From Bacillota bacterium (GTDB taxonomy: Bacteria; Bacillota; Clostridia; Acetivibrionales; DTU013): a stretch of DNA of 64,000 bases. The stretch lies in the NCBI GenBank assembly GCA_023433505.1, contig JAEZCO010000026.1, positions 1 to 64,000 on the forward strand, in the 5' to 3' direction. The first letter of the stretch is position 1, and every line of letters begins with the position of its first letter. The notes under the pieces were generated by a model that saw only the letters and a program-made list of their open reading frames with translations, searched no databases and was not told the DNA's origin. The position numbers and the translations under genes were made by a program. Below are positions 53,818 through 62,587 of the stretch, piece by piece.

Positions 53818-54408
53818 ATGATCGCATTTAATATTTTATTGTTCAATGGATTTGAAACATTAGATGCCATGGGGCCGGTTGAAATAGCCAGCAAGCTGCC
53901 ATCACTTTATAAGCTTGAGTATTTTTCACAAAACGGCGGCATGGTTGAGAGCAGCCAGAATTTTCGTATAGAAACACGCCCATTGTCTGAGATTGACCCG
54001 AAAGGTTATCTGCTGATCCCCGGTGGCAAAGGTACGCGAAAACTGATTGATGACACAGTGTTTATAGATACGATCAGAACATTGGCTGAGCAGGCACCTT
54101 ATGTCTTAACCGTCTGTACCGGAGTGGCGCTGCTTGGCAAAACGGGCTTGCTCGAAGGGAAAAAGGCAACAGGAAATAAAATGGCGTTCGAGTGGATATG
54201 TAACAGCTCAAGTGCTATATGGATTAAAAAAGCCCGATGGATAAGTGATGGCAAATTTTATTCATCGTCAGGGGTTTCTGCCGGTATGGATATGATGATT
54301 GGCTTTATTAAGGATATACACGGTGAAAAAACAGCGCGGGACATATGCACATATATTGAGTATATATGGAACGATGACGCTGAAAATGATCCGTTTGCTG
54401 CGATATAG
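53815..54408 (+). CDS. DJ-1/PfpI family protein
   Basis: 197-residue class I glutamine amidotransferase-like protein. Cys nucleophile in YVLTVCTGVALLGKTGLLEGKKATGNK (residues about 95-121); N-terminal ILLFNGFETLDAMGPVEI; SSSGVSAGMDMMIGFI is typical of the isonitrile-hydratase/transcription-regulator subgroup. Candidate activities are isonitrile hydration, glyoxalase III or protease; not decided by sequence. Start overlaps the fragment gene upstream. Confidence 0.85.
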   Translation: MMIAFNILLFNGFETLDAMGPVEIASKLPSLYKLEYFSQNGGMVESSQNFRIETRPLSEIDPKGYLLIPGGKGTRKLIDDTVFIDTIRTLAEQAPYVLTVCTGVALLGKTGLLEGKKATGNKMAFEWICNSSSAIWIKKARWISDGKFYSSSGVSAGMDMMIGFIKDIHGEKTARDICTYIEYIWNDDAENDPFAAI

Positions 54409-54458
54409 CTTTAAATCACGATAGCAGGATTTTCTCTGTCCGTTAAGAAGTGAAATAG

Positions 54459-54572
54459 TTAACCGTTCAGAATGCAGGATTTGCCATACGTGAAGTCCGT
54501 AATACGAGAGGATTTTGGGATGCGTTTGATCTGGAAAATATTATGCAAGAAAGTCGTGAAAATCATAAATAA
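54459..54572 (+). pseudogene. Unassigned C-terminal fragment
   Basis: After a stop at about 54456, one frame encodes LTVQNAGFAIREVRNTRGFWDAFDLENIMQESRENHK before TAA. It reads like the tail of a real protein but no start or SD is present and I do not recognise the family. Rest of 54409-54814 is AT-rich and empty. Confidence 0.3.
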
Positions 54573-54814
54573 TTACAAGACTTCATTTGAAGAATGTAAT
54601 ATTATGTAAAATTGATAGGCGGAAAGCCGTTTAATTGTGTAAATAATGAGGCAAAACAAAATATTTTAGAGAATTAGTAAAAATTTACAGTGATTTAAGA
54701 AAAGCACGGACGGTCTACAATAACTAAGCTTAGTATAGAGATAGGTTAGTGATTATCTCAAACTCCTACATAAGAAAACGATCTTTTGCAATTGAATATC
54801 TCTTTTTTGTGACC

Positions 54815-55010
54815 CTACGGCGATTAAGTCCGTGGGGGTGGACAAGGGAACCGGGTGTAAATCCCGGACGGAACCGCCGCTGTAAGCGCCGATAATCAAT
54901 GCTCGTTGACGAAAGTCAGTCACTGGGAAACTGGGAAGGCAGAGCTTGATTGGCAGACTGAATGTCTGCTAAAGCGTAAGTCAGAAGACCTACAAGGAAG
55001 GTGTGCTGCT
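54815..55010 (+). promoter_or_regulatory. Cobalamin (B12) riboswitch
   Basis: Core elements read directly: AAGGGAACCGGGTGTAAATCC then CGGACGGAACCGCCGCTGTAA (54845-54885), CACTGGGAAACTGGGAAGG (54921-54939) and the B12 box AGTCAGAAGACCTAC (54979-54993). This matches the classical cobalamin aptamer. A strong terminator follows at 55049-55090. Binding of B12 should stop transcription, so the downstream genes are expected to be made when cobalamin is scarce. Confidence 0.93.
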
Positions 55011-55048
55011 CTATTAAAGGTGGGGTGGCAAATCCGTTTCGCAGAAAA

Positions 55049-55090
55049 ACGGCTGTGACGATCAAAATCGATTGTCGCAGCCGTTTTTTG
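55049..55090 (+). terminator. Riboswitch expression-platform terminator
   Basis: 15-bp stem (55049-55063 with 55070-55084, including G-U pairs) with a 6-nt loop and TTTTTT run. The bases between aptamer and terminator (AAAGGTGGGGTGGCAAATCC) may form the antiterminator. Confidence 0.9.
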
Positions 55091-55543
55091 GTGTGCCCTG
55101 ACGAGGTCGTGAAAAAGCGGACAAGCAAGAGCCTTACTGTGAGGCCCGGCTTTCGAGCAGGACGAAAGGCTAAGTTTGTAGCGATCCGCTACCTCCCGAT
55201 CTAAGGTGATACCTGTGCGGAAAGGTCATTGCCGGAGATCCCGCGGAGGATTGTGGTTCCTGTCGCCCGGTTTCGGAAGTATGAGTCTATATTCCGCTCA
55301 CATGATGCCGTGAGTTTTGGCAGCCGGGGCTGTTCGAACTCCGCGCGAGTAAAGTAAGGAAAGGACTGATGCCCGTGATCTAGTTGCAGCGTCCGATGAG
55401 CCGCCGGTATGCAGCATGTCGGACGGAACCTCAGTACATACGGTCCAGGTGAGCGTCAAGCGTCCGGGCGCTCATATGGAATAGGATGTCGGGCGCAGAC
55501 AAACAAGTGCTACAGGTGCCCAAGGCACCGGAAAGGACTCAAA
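55091..55543 (+). ncRNA. Structured GC-rich leader, possible group II intron 5' half
   Basis: 450 bases with no credible ORF, rich in short helices (GTAGCG-ATC-CGCTAC at 55177-55191; AGCCTT/AAGGCT enclosing 55130-55171; GTCCGA/TCGGAC at 55391-55424). It starts GTGTG (55091), the group II intron 5' consensus, and contains ACGAGGTCGTG and CGAAAGGCT, both also found in the intron remnant at 43445-43590. No domain V or reverse transcriptase is found, so if it is an intron only domains I to IV are left. The DUF4430 gene SD (GAAAGGA) sits at its 3' end. Confidence 0.45.
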
Positions 55544-56188
55544 ATGCTTAAAATGCTTAAGAGTAAAAAAGCGACATCCCTTCTCCTCGCACTGATCATG
55601 ATCTTCGCGCTCAGCACGACCGCCTTCGCAGCTAACACAGTCACTCTTACGGTTAATATTGCAGGTCAACCCTCACACATATATACAGGGTTGGCCATTA
55701 ATGCGGGAGATACTGTGTATGATGTGGCCGACAGTGTTCTGGGAGCGAGCGCTACTTGGATCGATACTCCTGTGGACCCGCTTTACAGCCCACTCCGTAA
55801 TAATCCTAACGCGGTAGCTAAGATCCTGACGGAACTTGATGGTAAAGAGTCAAAAGTGTATGTACCTGGCTCCGCCGTGGAGGAGTGGGAAGATTACATT
55901 GTAGGTTCTGACCCCGTACTTGATGGGTTACACTATCAGTATCTTGCGGAGTACGGCGGGATAGCTATGTGGATTGGTGACGGCATGGCTATTATGGGTG
56001 ACTGGGAGCATATGATGTATGTTGGCTATGACTGGACGTATACAGTTAACGGTCAAGTGCCCGGCATCGGTATAACTCCCGATGGGCAGCATCCCTATGA
56101 CTTCTTCCAGTATTATATGAATGAGAGCTTTGTCGAAGCGAGTGATGCAATCCTACTCACCTATGGTATCAATGGAACGGTATTCTAA
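55544..56188 (+). CDS. Secreted DUF4430 (transcobalamin-like) protein
   Basis: 214-residue secreted protein. Residues 1-27 form a signal peptide (MLKMLKSKKATSLLLALIMI start, FALSTTAFA cleavage). The mature part begins ANTVTLTVNIAGQ and has AGDTVYDVADSVLGA, DWTYTVNGQVPGIG and EASDAILLTYG, the pattern of DUF4430. That domain corresponds to the C-terminal beta-domain of eukaryotic transcobalamin and intrinsic factor, which caps the corrinoid. With a B12 riboswitch upstream, a corrinoid-binding role is a reasonable inference. Start ATG 55544 has GAAAGGA 6 nt upstream; frames further upstream lie in structured leader RNA. It may bind B12 and hand it to the S-layer-anchored protein downstream. Confidence 0.75.
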   Translation: MLKMLKSKKATSLLLALIMIFALSTTAFAANTVTLTVNIAGQPSHIYTGLAINAGDTVYDVADSVLGASATWIDTPVDPLYSPLRNNPNAVAKILTELDGKESKVYVPGSAVEEWEDYIVGSDPVLDGLHYQYLAEYGGIAMWIGDGMAIMGDWEHMMYVGYDWTYTVNGQVPGIGITPDGQHPYDFFQYYMNESFVEASDAILLTYGINGTVF

Positions 56189-56239
56189 TAATAGTAATGC
56201 GCATCATAGGATGCCATTATTCTAAATTTCCAGGTAACA

Positions 56240-56271
56240 ATAGCACAGCCGGTCCCGACTGGCTGTGCTAT
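56240..56271 (+). terminator. Hairpin between the DUF4430 genes
   Basis: ATAGCACAGCC/GGCTGTGCTAT, 11-bp stem with a 10-nt loop, no T-run. Possibly sets the ratio of the two products by partial termination or mRNA processing. Confidence 0.5.
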
Positions 56272-56367
56272 CGCCGGAAACATCGAGGTACATGCCAATC
56301 GCATGAAGGCCTAAGGTTCATATAGCCCATTAGCCATTTATATTACAATATTGGAGTGTTGAAAAAA

Positions 56368-59300
56368 ATGAAATCAAAACGCTTTATAAGTTTACTGCTC
56401 GCTCTTGCCATGTGCCTGTCGTTTATGCCGATAACGGTTATGGCTGCCGCTCCGCATCAGTATTTATCAGATATTCAGTTGAAAAGAAGCGGCTCCAACG
56501 CCAATCAAGTGTATTTGCGTTCTGATGCGCTGCCCTATGAGACGTTCAGCTTTGACCCGTTGCAGACAAAGTATGACATCATGCTTGTGGATGCCGACAA
56601 GTCGGCCGATGCTTTACAAATTATCGCGAAGCTCGCCGATTCCGTTGACGTGCAGCTTGCCGGAGGATTTTCAAAATCGAATGTATATATAAACTCGTCC
56701 GGAGGTAATTATACCGCCAAAGGGACGTTAACCAAAGTGGGAACCGTGCTTGGTCTTGTCAGTAATGTTAAACCGAATTTAGAGCCTTTAACAGTAGATT
56801 TTGTGACCGGGCTTCCATCCGGAGCTATTGATACCCAAACGTTCACAGAAACCGACACCTATACATTCAATTTTTATCGCAAAGCTACTCTGAGCCAATT
56901 TAAGGTAGCTTACGAAGAAAGCGGCGCTCCAATTCAGCTAACCTCCGCGTTCGATCCTTATGAAACCAACCTTTCAGTTGAGAACGTGGAGCCGGGTACT
57001 AAGGAATTGTACATCACCGCGCCGGCCTATACGCCAGCTGATACAACACTAAAATTCGATAACGGCAGCGGCAAATTTACGGAGGGTTCAAGTGCCAGCA
57101 CCTTTACGCTGGACCTTACAAAATACGAACGAGAAGCGAACGGTTCTATCATCATTCCGTTTGTTCTTGATTATGATCAGGAAAAGGGCAGCGGCGTCGA
57201 CGGTCATTACACGCTTACAGTCAGCTTTGGAAAAGATGCTGTGGATTACACGCCGGTGTTTAAACGTGTTTCTGGGGACGCGGAAGCAAACATTGGCGAC
57301 AGCTTGTCTTTATCGGTTGAGGTTGAGGCGCTCGAGAGCGACACGGAATCGTCGCTGTCATACCAGTGGTATTCCTCAGCCTCAGCCGAAGCTGAGGGCG
57401 GTGAAATAGAAAGCGTGACAGCAGCAGTGTATAGCCCGCCCACTGATCATGCAGGAACCGCTTACTATACCTGCCATGTCACACGCACGGTAGGCGATGA
57501 AGGCTTTTCCGCAGCTACCGAACCCATCAAGGTGACCGTGCTGCCGGAAGGCGGGGGTGATCAGCAGGGCAGCAGCGAAAACGGTTTTGTAAAAGATATA
57601 ACATTGAGGGCAGCTTATGATAATTACATAATTTTTGACGATTTTAAACAGGACCAGACTTATTACGAAGTTGAGTTACCGGACACCTTTTTAAGCAGGG
57701 GCAGTCTTAATGTGCTGGTTGCACCGGAGTCCACAGCGCTGAAACACTCGTTATCAGTGAAATCGCTAGACGGAGACTTCAGCCGCTACGGTGAAAATTG
57801 GGGATTCTATAATAAAGATGTTTTTGATGTGACTAGTATGGGCTCTGGGGGTATAGCTATTGTCGGCGAATTTACCTCTCCTATACGATATGGTATTCTT
57901 GATTATTTGAAAAAGGGAGACAGGTATGTTTTTAAGATCAACGTACACGAAGACGGCAAAGAAGAAGACGGGGACGTGTATGTTTTTGTCATAACCTACG
58001 TTCCGGTTGTTACCAGTCTCACCGCATCCGCGGGGGATAAAAGCTTGCCAATTACTCCGCAGCCCTTTCAGTACGCCGGTGAGGCCGGGTTCAACAGGGA
58101 TTATTATACGACAACAAATGCGGATGAAATAGCTCTAAAAGGAACTCTATGGCAGTATTCCAGCGCGGAGTCCAAAACAGCCACTTATACTTATAATTTT
58201 AAGAGAACCGATGAAACACAACAGGTTCTTCAAAATCTTCTGGCTCCTTCGGCAAAATTCATTTATAACGGAAACGATGAAACTGAGAGCTTCACAAAAG
58301 ACGGGGTTACGATAGATCTGTCAAAATACGAAAAAGATGAAAATGACATATACACAATCCCTTTTTCAATAGTGCACGACGCGGGTGCGGTAAAAACCCA
58401 AAGCGATTATAAGCTGCATGTCCGTGCCGTAGAAGCAGTCGACTGGACAATTACCGCACAGCCCCAGGGCGGAACGTATGATAAAGGCAGCAGTGCAGTG
58501 TTGTCCGTTGAAACAAGCGCGAATGAAGGCGATGTAACATATCAATGGCAGTATGGAAGTCAGCCAAGAGAAAGTTTTTTCAATAACATTCCGGGCGCGG
58601 CAGAATCGTCATTTCAAGCTCCTACAGCAATTGGCGGAACACGGTATTACCGCTGTGTCATAACGGACAAAAGGACCATGGCGCACCAAAATAGTGATGC
58701 TGCGGAAGTCGCTGTAAAGCTCGGAAAAGTTAACGCGCCGGTAATAGTGTATCAGCCGGGCATATACAACATTATTAGTTCCAATTTGCAAACACCCTAC
58801 AAGACGCAATATCTGCAAGGTGAAGCAATTGATCCGATTCAAATGGCCGTGGGAACCACTGAAGGAGGCAGCTCTAGCAGAGCTCTTGCAAAAGTCACTT
58901 GCAAGTGGTACTACAATACAACTGCATCTACGGAGGGTGCGGTACTTCTTGACAGTAAAAATTATAGTTCGAATATGAGCTACAGTAAAACATATGATAA
59001 TGTTGGTAATGAGGTTTCGTGTTATGTTCATAACTATATTGTTCCCGAGGCCCTGGGGGTAGGAGAGCACTATTTTTACTTTGTCGCCACCGCGGTTAGT
59101 AACGCTGACGAAAAGAATACAACCAGTGTCACAAGCGACTTTAGTAAGATAACTGTTTCGGAACGTTCAGAATTAGAGGGGTTTGAAGGAAAGGGCACGG
59201 AAAGTGAACCGTATTTGATCAAATCCGTCGAGGATTTGAAAAAAATCGACGAATATGTATTAAGCGGTAACTTCTTATCCGGAGCGGTGTTTAAACTTGC

Positions 59301-62300
59301 CAATGATATTATGCTGCCTTCGGATTGGGAACCGATCGGCAAAGACAATGGCGGAAAGGGAATAAACCTCCTGCCCTTCAGCGGAATTATCGACGGTGAC
59401 AATAAGACGCTTACAGTAGCGGAGGGCGGTAAGCCTCTGCTTGAATATGCGCGCGATGCCGTTGTCAGAAACCTGAATATTTACGGTGCGGAAATTAACG
59501 GCGCCGGACTGCTTGATAAAGTTTCTGTCGACTACGGTACAGATGGTATATATCAACAATATACGGATCCTGATGTAATAACGATGGAAAATGTGACATT
59601 GCTGAGCGGCAGCAGAACGCTTGGATCCGGACTTGCAAACGGCGGCTTTAACTCGGGTATAAACGATATTATCGTCAAAAACTGCACCATCGAAGATGAT
59701 GTAGTCGTTGGTTATAACAAGGATCAAAGAGCGATCGGTTCTTTCGTCGGTACTTTGAACGGACGTATTGAAAACAGCGTCAGTTACGCGACTGTATATG
59801 GTACTTCTAATGTAGGAGGTCTTGCCGGGAAAAAAGGGCAGTCGATGGGGGATTGCGAGGTGTTTAACAGCGCATTCCTGGGAACAATCGAGGCGACGGG
59901 AGGTAATGTCGGCGGTATCATAGGCGCTGGCTACATTTCCGAAAGCGCGCCGAGTACGCCTCCCGTTACGGTCCGTAATTGTTATGTTGTTGCGGATATA
60001 ACAGGAAACAGTACTCCCCATATCTTGAACGGTGAGGATATGGGCAGCGGTATAGGAGGAATAGTAGGCAGCGAGATCGGCCTTCTCATACCGTTTAATG
60101 ATGCATATATAAGCGACAACCACTTCTGCGGCACAATAACGGACACGAATTCCGACGCCGGTATAAGATACGGCCGTGTCGGCGGTATTCTGGGCGAAAT
60201 CGGCCGGTACGAACCTCGCAAACTGACTTACAAAAACAACTACTACCTGAAAAATGACAATTATGAGGGAATTGGTTACCAAAAGCAACGGGATGCGAAT
60301 TGGGAGCCGAATAAAAACTCGTTCATCGCGAAAACAAAAGAAGAATTCGCGGATGGCACGGTTACGGCTCTATTAAATCAGGGTGTGCTCAAAAACTGGT
60401 TACAGAGGGCAGAGCATGCGGAAGAAGATTCGCCCTATCCCATACACAGCAGCAAACCCTTTATCACCGAGCTTGAGCTTTCCGGAAACTATAAAACTAC
60501 CTATTATATCGGAGAAGCGCTTAATCTGGAGGGCATGGTGATCACAGCGCACTGGTCAACCGGAGAGACGAGCGCTCTGGCGTTGTCGGATGTCGAAGTT
60601 ACGGGCTATGACAATTCGAAGCGCGCCGTCTGCCTGCTGACGCTCAAGTATGGCATGGCACATGCTGAAACCGTGGTCACTGTACTTCAGAGGGAAACTC
60701 CCGGCAGCAAAAACGAAATAACCGTGTATTTCACGCTTATGGGTGATGAGGACCATAAGGATACCGACGTGGGCGGGCCTATTCATGGCTTATCAAAGGG
60801 GGGCCTGCAAATATGGATCCCGAAAACCCCTTATACCATAAACATCAACGCCACGGCGGAGGATGTGTTCAGAGAGGCGCTGGGCGGCGCCGGGATTGAG
60901 TTTGATGGCAATTCAGACAATGAGTACGATACCCTTTACATATCCGGGGTTAAGAGCCCGGTAACAGGCACATGGATAGAAGAATTCACGAATGGGCCGA
61001 ACTCCGGCTGGATGTTTACTGTAAATGGCAAGCACTTAGATCTTGGTCTGGCACAGCAATTTTTAGATGATGGGGACCGGATTGTTTTTCACTACACCGA
61101 CGACTGGACGAAAGAATCCGACACCCAGGGCTGGATCACCGGCCCCGGCAAGGACGCAAAGGAAACGACCCTCACCCCCAAGGCTACTGCGTCCAACGGC
61201 ACAGCAACCGTATCTGTAAACACCTCGGATTTATCCAACGCCATCAAGGCTTCAAAAACCAATGGCACGGCGTCCATCGTCATAGCCCCCGAGATTACGG
61301 GAGAGGCGAAGAAGGTGAGCGTGGACATCCAGAAAGCGTCCCTTTCCTCCATGGCCTCGGATACGGACGCGGCGCTGACGGTGCAGACACCCGTCGGCAG
61401 CCTGACGATCCCGAACAATGGCCTCAGTTCCATCGCAACCCAGGCATCCGGCGCCACGGTCACGCTGAGTGTGGAGTCAGTAAAGGCAGATATCCTTTCG
61501 GCGAAGCAGAAAAAAGCCGTCGGCGACGATCCCGTCTATGACATATCCATCACCAGCGGCGGCAAGAATATTAGCAGCTTCGGCGGCGAGAGCATTACCA
61601 TCTCTCTCCCCTACGCGCTGAAGGACGGACAGGACCCGAAGAACGTCACGGTCTGGTATCTGAACGACGCAGGCGAGCTTGAACAGATACTCTGCACCTA
61701 TGACAAGAAGACCGGCCACGCAACCTTCACCACAACACATCTGTCCAAGTACCTGGTCAGGTATGCTGGAGAAGAAGTCTGGAAGAATCCCTTCACCGAC
61801 GTCAAGGACGTTGACTGGTTCTATGGCGCGGTCGAATATGCTTCGAAAAACGGCCTCTTCAACGGCACGACCACGACTGCCTTCGAACCGAACACCCTCA
61901 TGTCCCGCGCGATGTTCGCAACCGTCCTGTATAGGCTTGAGGGCTTGCCTGCCGTAACGGGAACGAACAGATTCAAGGACGTCAAAAACGGCGAATGGTA
62001 CACGGACGCCGTGATATGGGCAGACGTGAACGGTATTATCGGAGGTTATGATAACGGATTGTTCGGTACGACCGATAGCATGACCCGCCAGCAGATGGCG
62101 ACAATACTGTACCGCTATGCGAAATACAAGGGCTACAATGTTACAAAGACCGTTGACCTCAAGGCGTATACCGACACAGACAGCATCAGCGGCTATGCGC
62201 AGACAGCTATCCTTTGGGCCAATGCCGAAGGTCTCCTTACCGGCCGCACGGCGACAACGCTTGCCCCAACGGGCAGTTCCAGCCGCGCCGAGGTCGCAAC

Positions 62301-62337
62301 GGTTCTCATGAGGTTTATGGAGAAAGTTGCGAAATAA
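56368..62337 (+). CDS. S-layer-anchored multidomain protein with DUF4430
   Basis: 1989-residue surface protein. Signal peptide 1-27 (ending TVMAAA). Then: cadherin-like beta-sandwich modules (about 30-300), an Ig-like module (about 300-395, SLSYQWYSSASAEAEGG), further cadherin-like and Ig-like modules (about 410-800), a third Ig-like region, a GLUG-type/beta-helix region (about 930-1330; LKKIDEYVLSGNFLSGAVFKLANDI...GSFVGTLNGRIENSVSYATVYG), a bacterial Ig-like module (about 1365-1445), a DUF4430 domain (about 1450-1580; SGWMFTVNGKHLDLGLAQQFLDDGDRIVFHYTD), and a linker domain. Three SLH motifs at the C-terminus (about 1790-1989; NPFTDVKDVDWFYGAVEYA, RFKDVKNGEWYTDAVIWA, YTDTDSISGYAQTAILWA) bind cell-wall polymer. 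ATG 56368 follows GGAGTG. Under the B12 riboswitch; likely surface corrinoid capture. Confidence 0.85.
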   Translation: MKSKRFISLLLALAMCLSFMPITVMAAAPHQYLSDIQLKRSGSNANQVYLRSDALPYETFSFDPLQTKYDIMLVDADKSADALQIIAKLADSVDVQLAGGFSKSNVYINSSGGNYTAKGTLTKVGTVLGLVSNVKPNLEPLTVDFVTGLPSGAIDTQTFTETDTYTFNFYRKATLSQFKVAYEESGAPIQLTSAFDPYETNLSVENVEPGTKELYITAPAYTPADTTLKFDNGSGKFTEGSSASTFTLDLTKYEREANGSIIIPFVLDYDQEKGSGVDGHYTLTVSFGKDAVDYTPVFKRVSGDAEANIGDSLSLSVEVEALESDTESSLSYQWYSSASAEAEGGEIESVTAAVYSPPTDHAGTAYYTCHVTRTVGDEGFSAATEPIKVTVLPEGGGDQQGSSENGFVKDITLRAAYDNYIIFDDFKQDQTYYEVELPDTFLSRGSLNVLVAPESTALKHSLSVKSLDGDFSRYGENWGFYNKDVFDVTSMGSGGIAIVGEFTSPIRYGILDYLKKGDRYVFKINVHEDGKEEDGDVYVFVITYVPVVTSLTASAGDKSLPITPQPFQYAGEAGFNRDYYTTTNADEIALKGTLWQYSSAESKTATYTYNFKRTDETQQVLQNLLAPSAKFIYNGNDETESFTKDGVTIDLSKYEKDENDIYTIPFSIVHDAGAVKTQSDYKLHVRAVEAVDWTITAQPQGGTYDKGSSAVLSVETSANEGDVTYQWQYGSQPRESFFNNIPGAAESSFQAPTAIGGTRYYRCVITDKRTMAHQNSDAAEVAVKLGKVNAPVIVYQPGIYNIISSNLQTPYKTQYLQGEAIDPIQMAVGTTEGGSSSRALAKVTCKWYYNTTASTEGAVLLDSKNYSSNMSYSKTYDNVGNEVSCYVHNYIVPEALGVGEHYFYFVATAVSNADEKNTTSVTSDFSKITVSERSELEGFEGKGTESEPYLIKSVEDLKKIDEYVLSGNFLSGAVFKLANDIMLPSDWEPIGKDNGGKGINLLPFSGIIDGDNKTLTVAEGGKPLLEYARDAVVRNLNIYGAEINGAGLLDKVSVDYGTDGIYQQYTDPDVITMENVTLLSGSRTLGSGLANGGFNSGINDIIVKNCTIEDDVVVGYNKDQRAIGSFVGTLNGRIENSVSYATVYGTSNVGGLAGKKGQSMGDCEVFNSAFLGTIEATGGNVGGIIGAGYISESAPSTPPVTVRNCYVVADITGNSTPHILNGEDMGSGIGGIVGSEIGLLIPFNDAYISDNHFCGTITDTNSDAGIRYGRVGGILGEIGRYEPRKLTYKNNYYLKNDNYEGIGYQKQRDANWEPNKNSFIAKTKEEFADGTVTALLNQGVLKNWLQRAEHAEEDSPYPIHSSKPFITELELSGNYKTTYYIGEALNLEGMVITAHWSTGETSALALSDVEVTGYDNSKRAVCLLTLKYGMAHAETVVTVLQRETPGSKNEITVYFTLMGDEDHKDTDVGGPIHGLSKGGLQIWIPKTPYTININATAEDVFREALGGAGIEFDGNSDNEYDTLYISGVKSPVTGTWIEEFTNGPNSGWMFTVNGKHLDLGLAQQFLDDGDRIVFHYTDDWTKESDTQGWITGPGKDAKETTLTPKATASNGTATVSVNTSDLSNAIKASKTNGTASIVIAPEITGEAKKVSVDIQKASLSSMASDTDAALTVQTPVGSLTIPNNGLSSIATQASGATVTLSVESVKADILSAKQKKAVGDDPVYDISITSGGKNISSFGGESITISLPYALKDGQDPKNVTVWYLNDAGELEQILCTYDKKTGHATFTTTHLSKYLVRYAGEEVWKNPFTDVKDVDWFYGAVEYASKNGLFNGTTTTAFEPNTLMSRAMFATVLYRLEGLPAVTGTNRFKDVKNGEWYTDAVIWADVNGIIGGYDNGLFGTTDSMTRQQMATILYRYAKYKGYNVTKTVDLKAYTDTDSISGYAQTAILWANAEGLLTGRTATTLAPTGSSSRAEVATVLMRFMEKVAK

Positions 62338-62372
62338 AGTTAACATGCTAGTATTACGGCATAAATAAACGG

Positions 62373-62420
62373 AAAAAGCAGAACGCCAGCCACAATATCG
62401 TGGCTGGCGTTCTGCTTTTT
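62373..62420. terminator. Strong bidirectional terminator
   Basis: AAAAAGCAGAACGCCAGCCAC paired with its inverse across a 6-nt loop, giving 21 bp and T-runs on both strands. Ends the B12-controlled operon. Confidence 0.95.
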
Positions 62421-62587
62421 CTTGCTGCCCCGCACCGGTTACCCGCTCGGTTCAGTATTTGTACCTGCGGGTGATAAACCTTAGGATTACAGGCTTTTGT
62501 TGCTGTAAACCGGAATTTTCCGGTATAGGGTTTTATACCAAGGGGACTTATGGTAAAATAAATGCAAAGTAAAATTTAGGAGAGATC

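Noticed and set aside
55001..55204. 67-codon frame across the B12 terminator
   Set aside because: Passes through the terminator hairpin and structured leader; no SD.
59275..60288. 337-codon minus-strand frame in the SLH protein gene
   Set aside because: Antisense to the long plus-strand ORF; composition is a mirror of its codon bias.
61477..62346. 289-codon minus-strand frame over the SLH domains
   Set aside because: Shadow of three well-formed SLH motifs.
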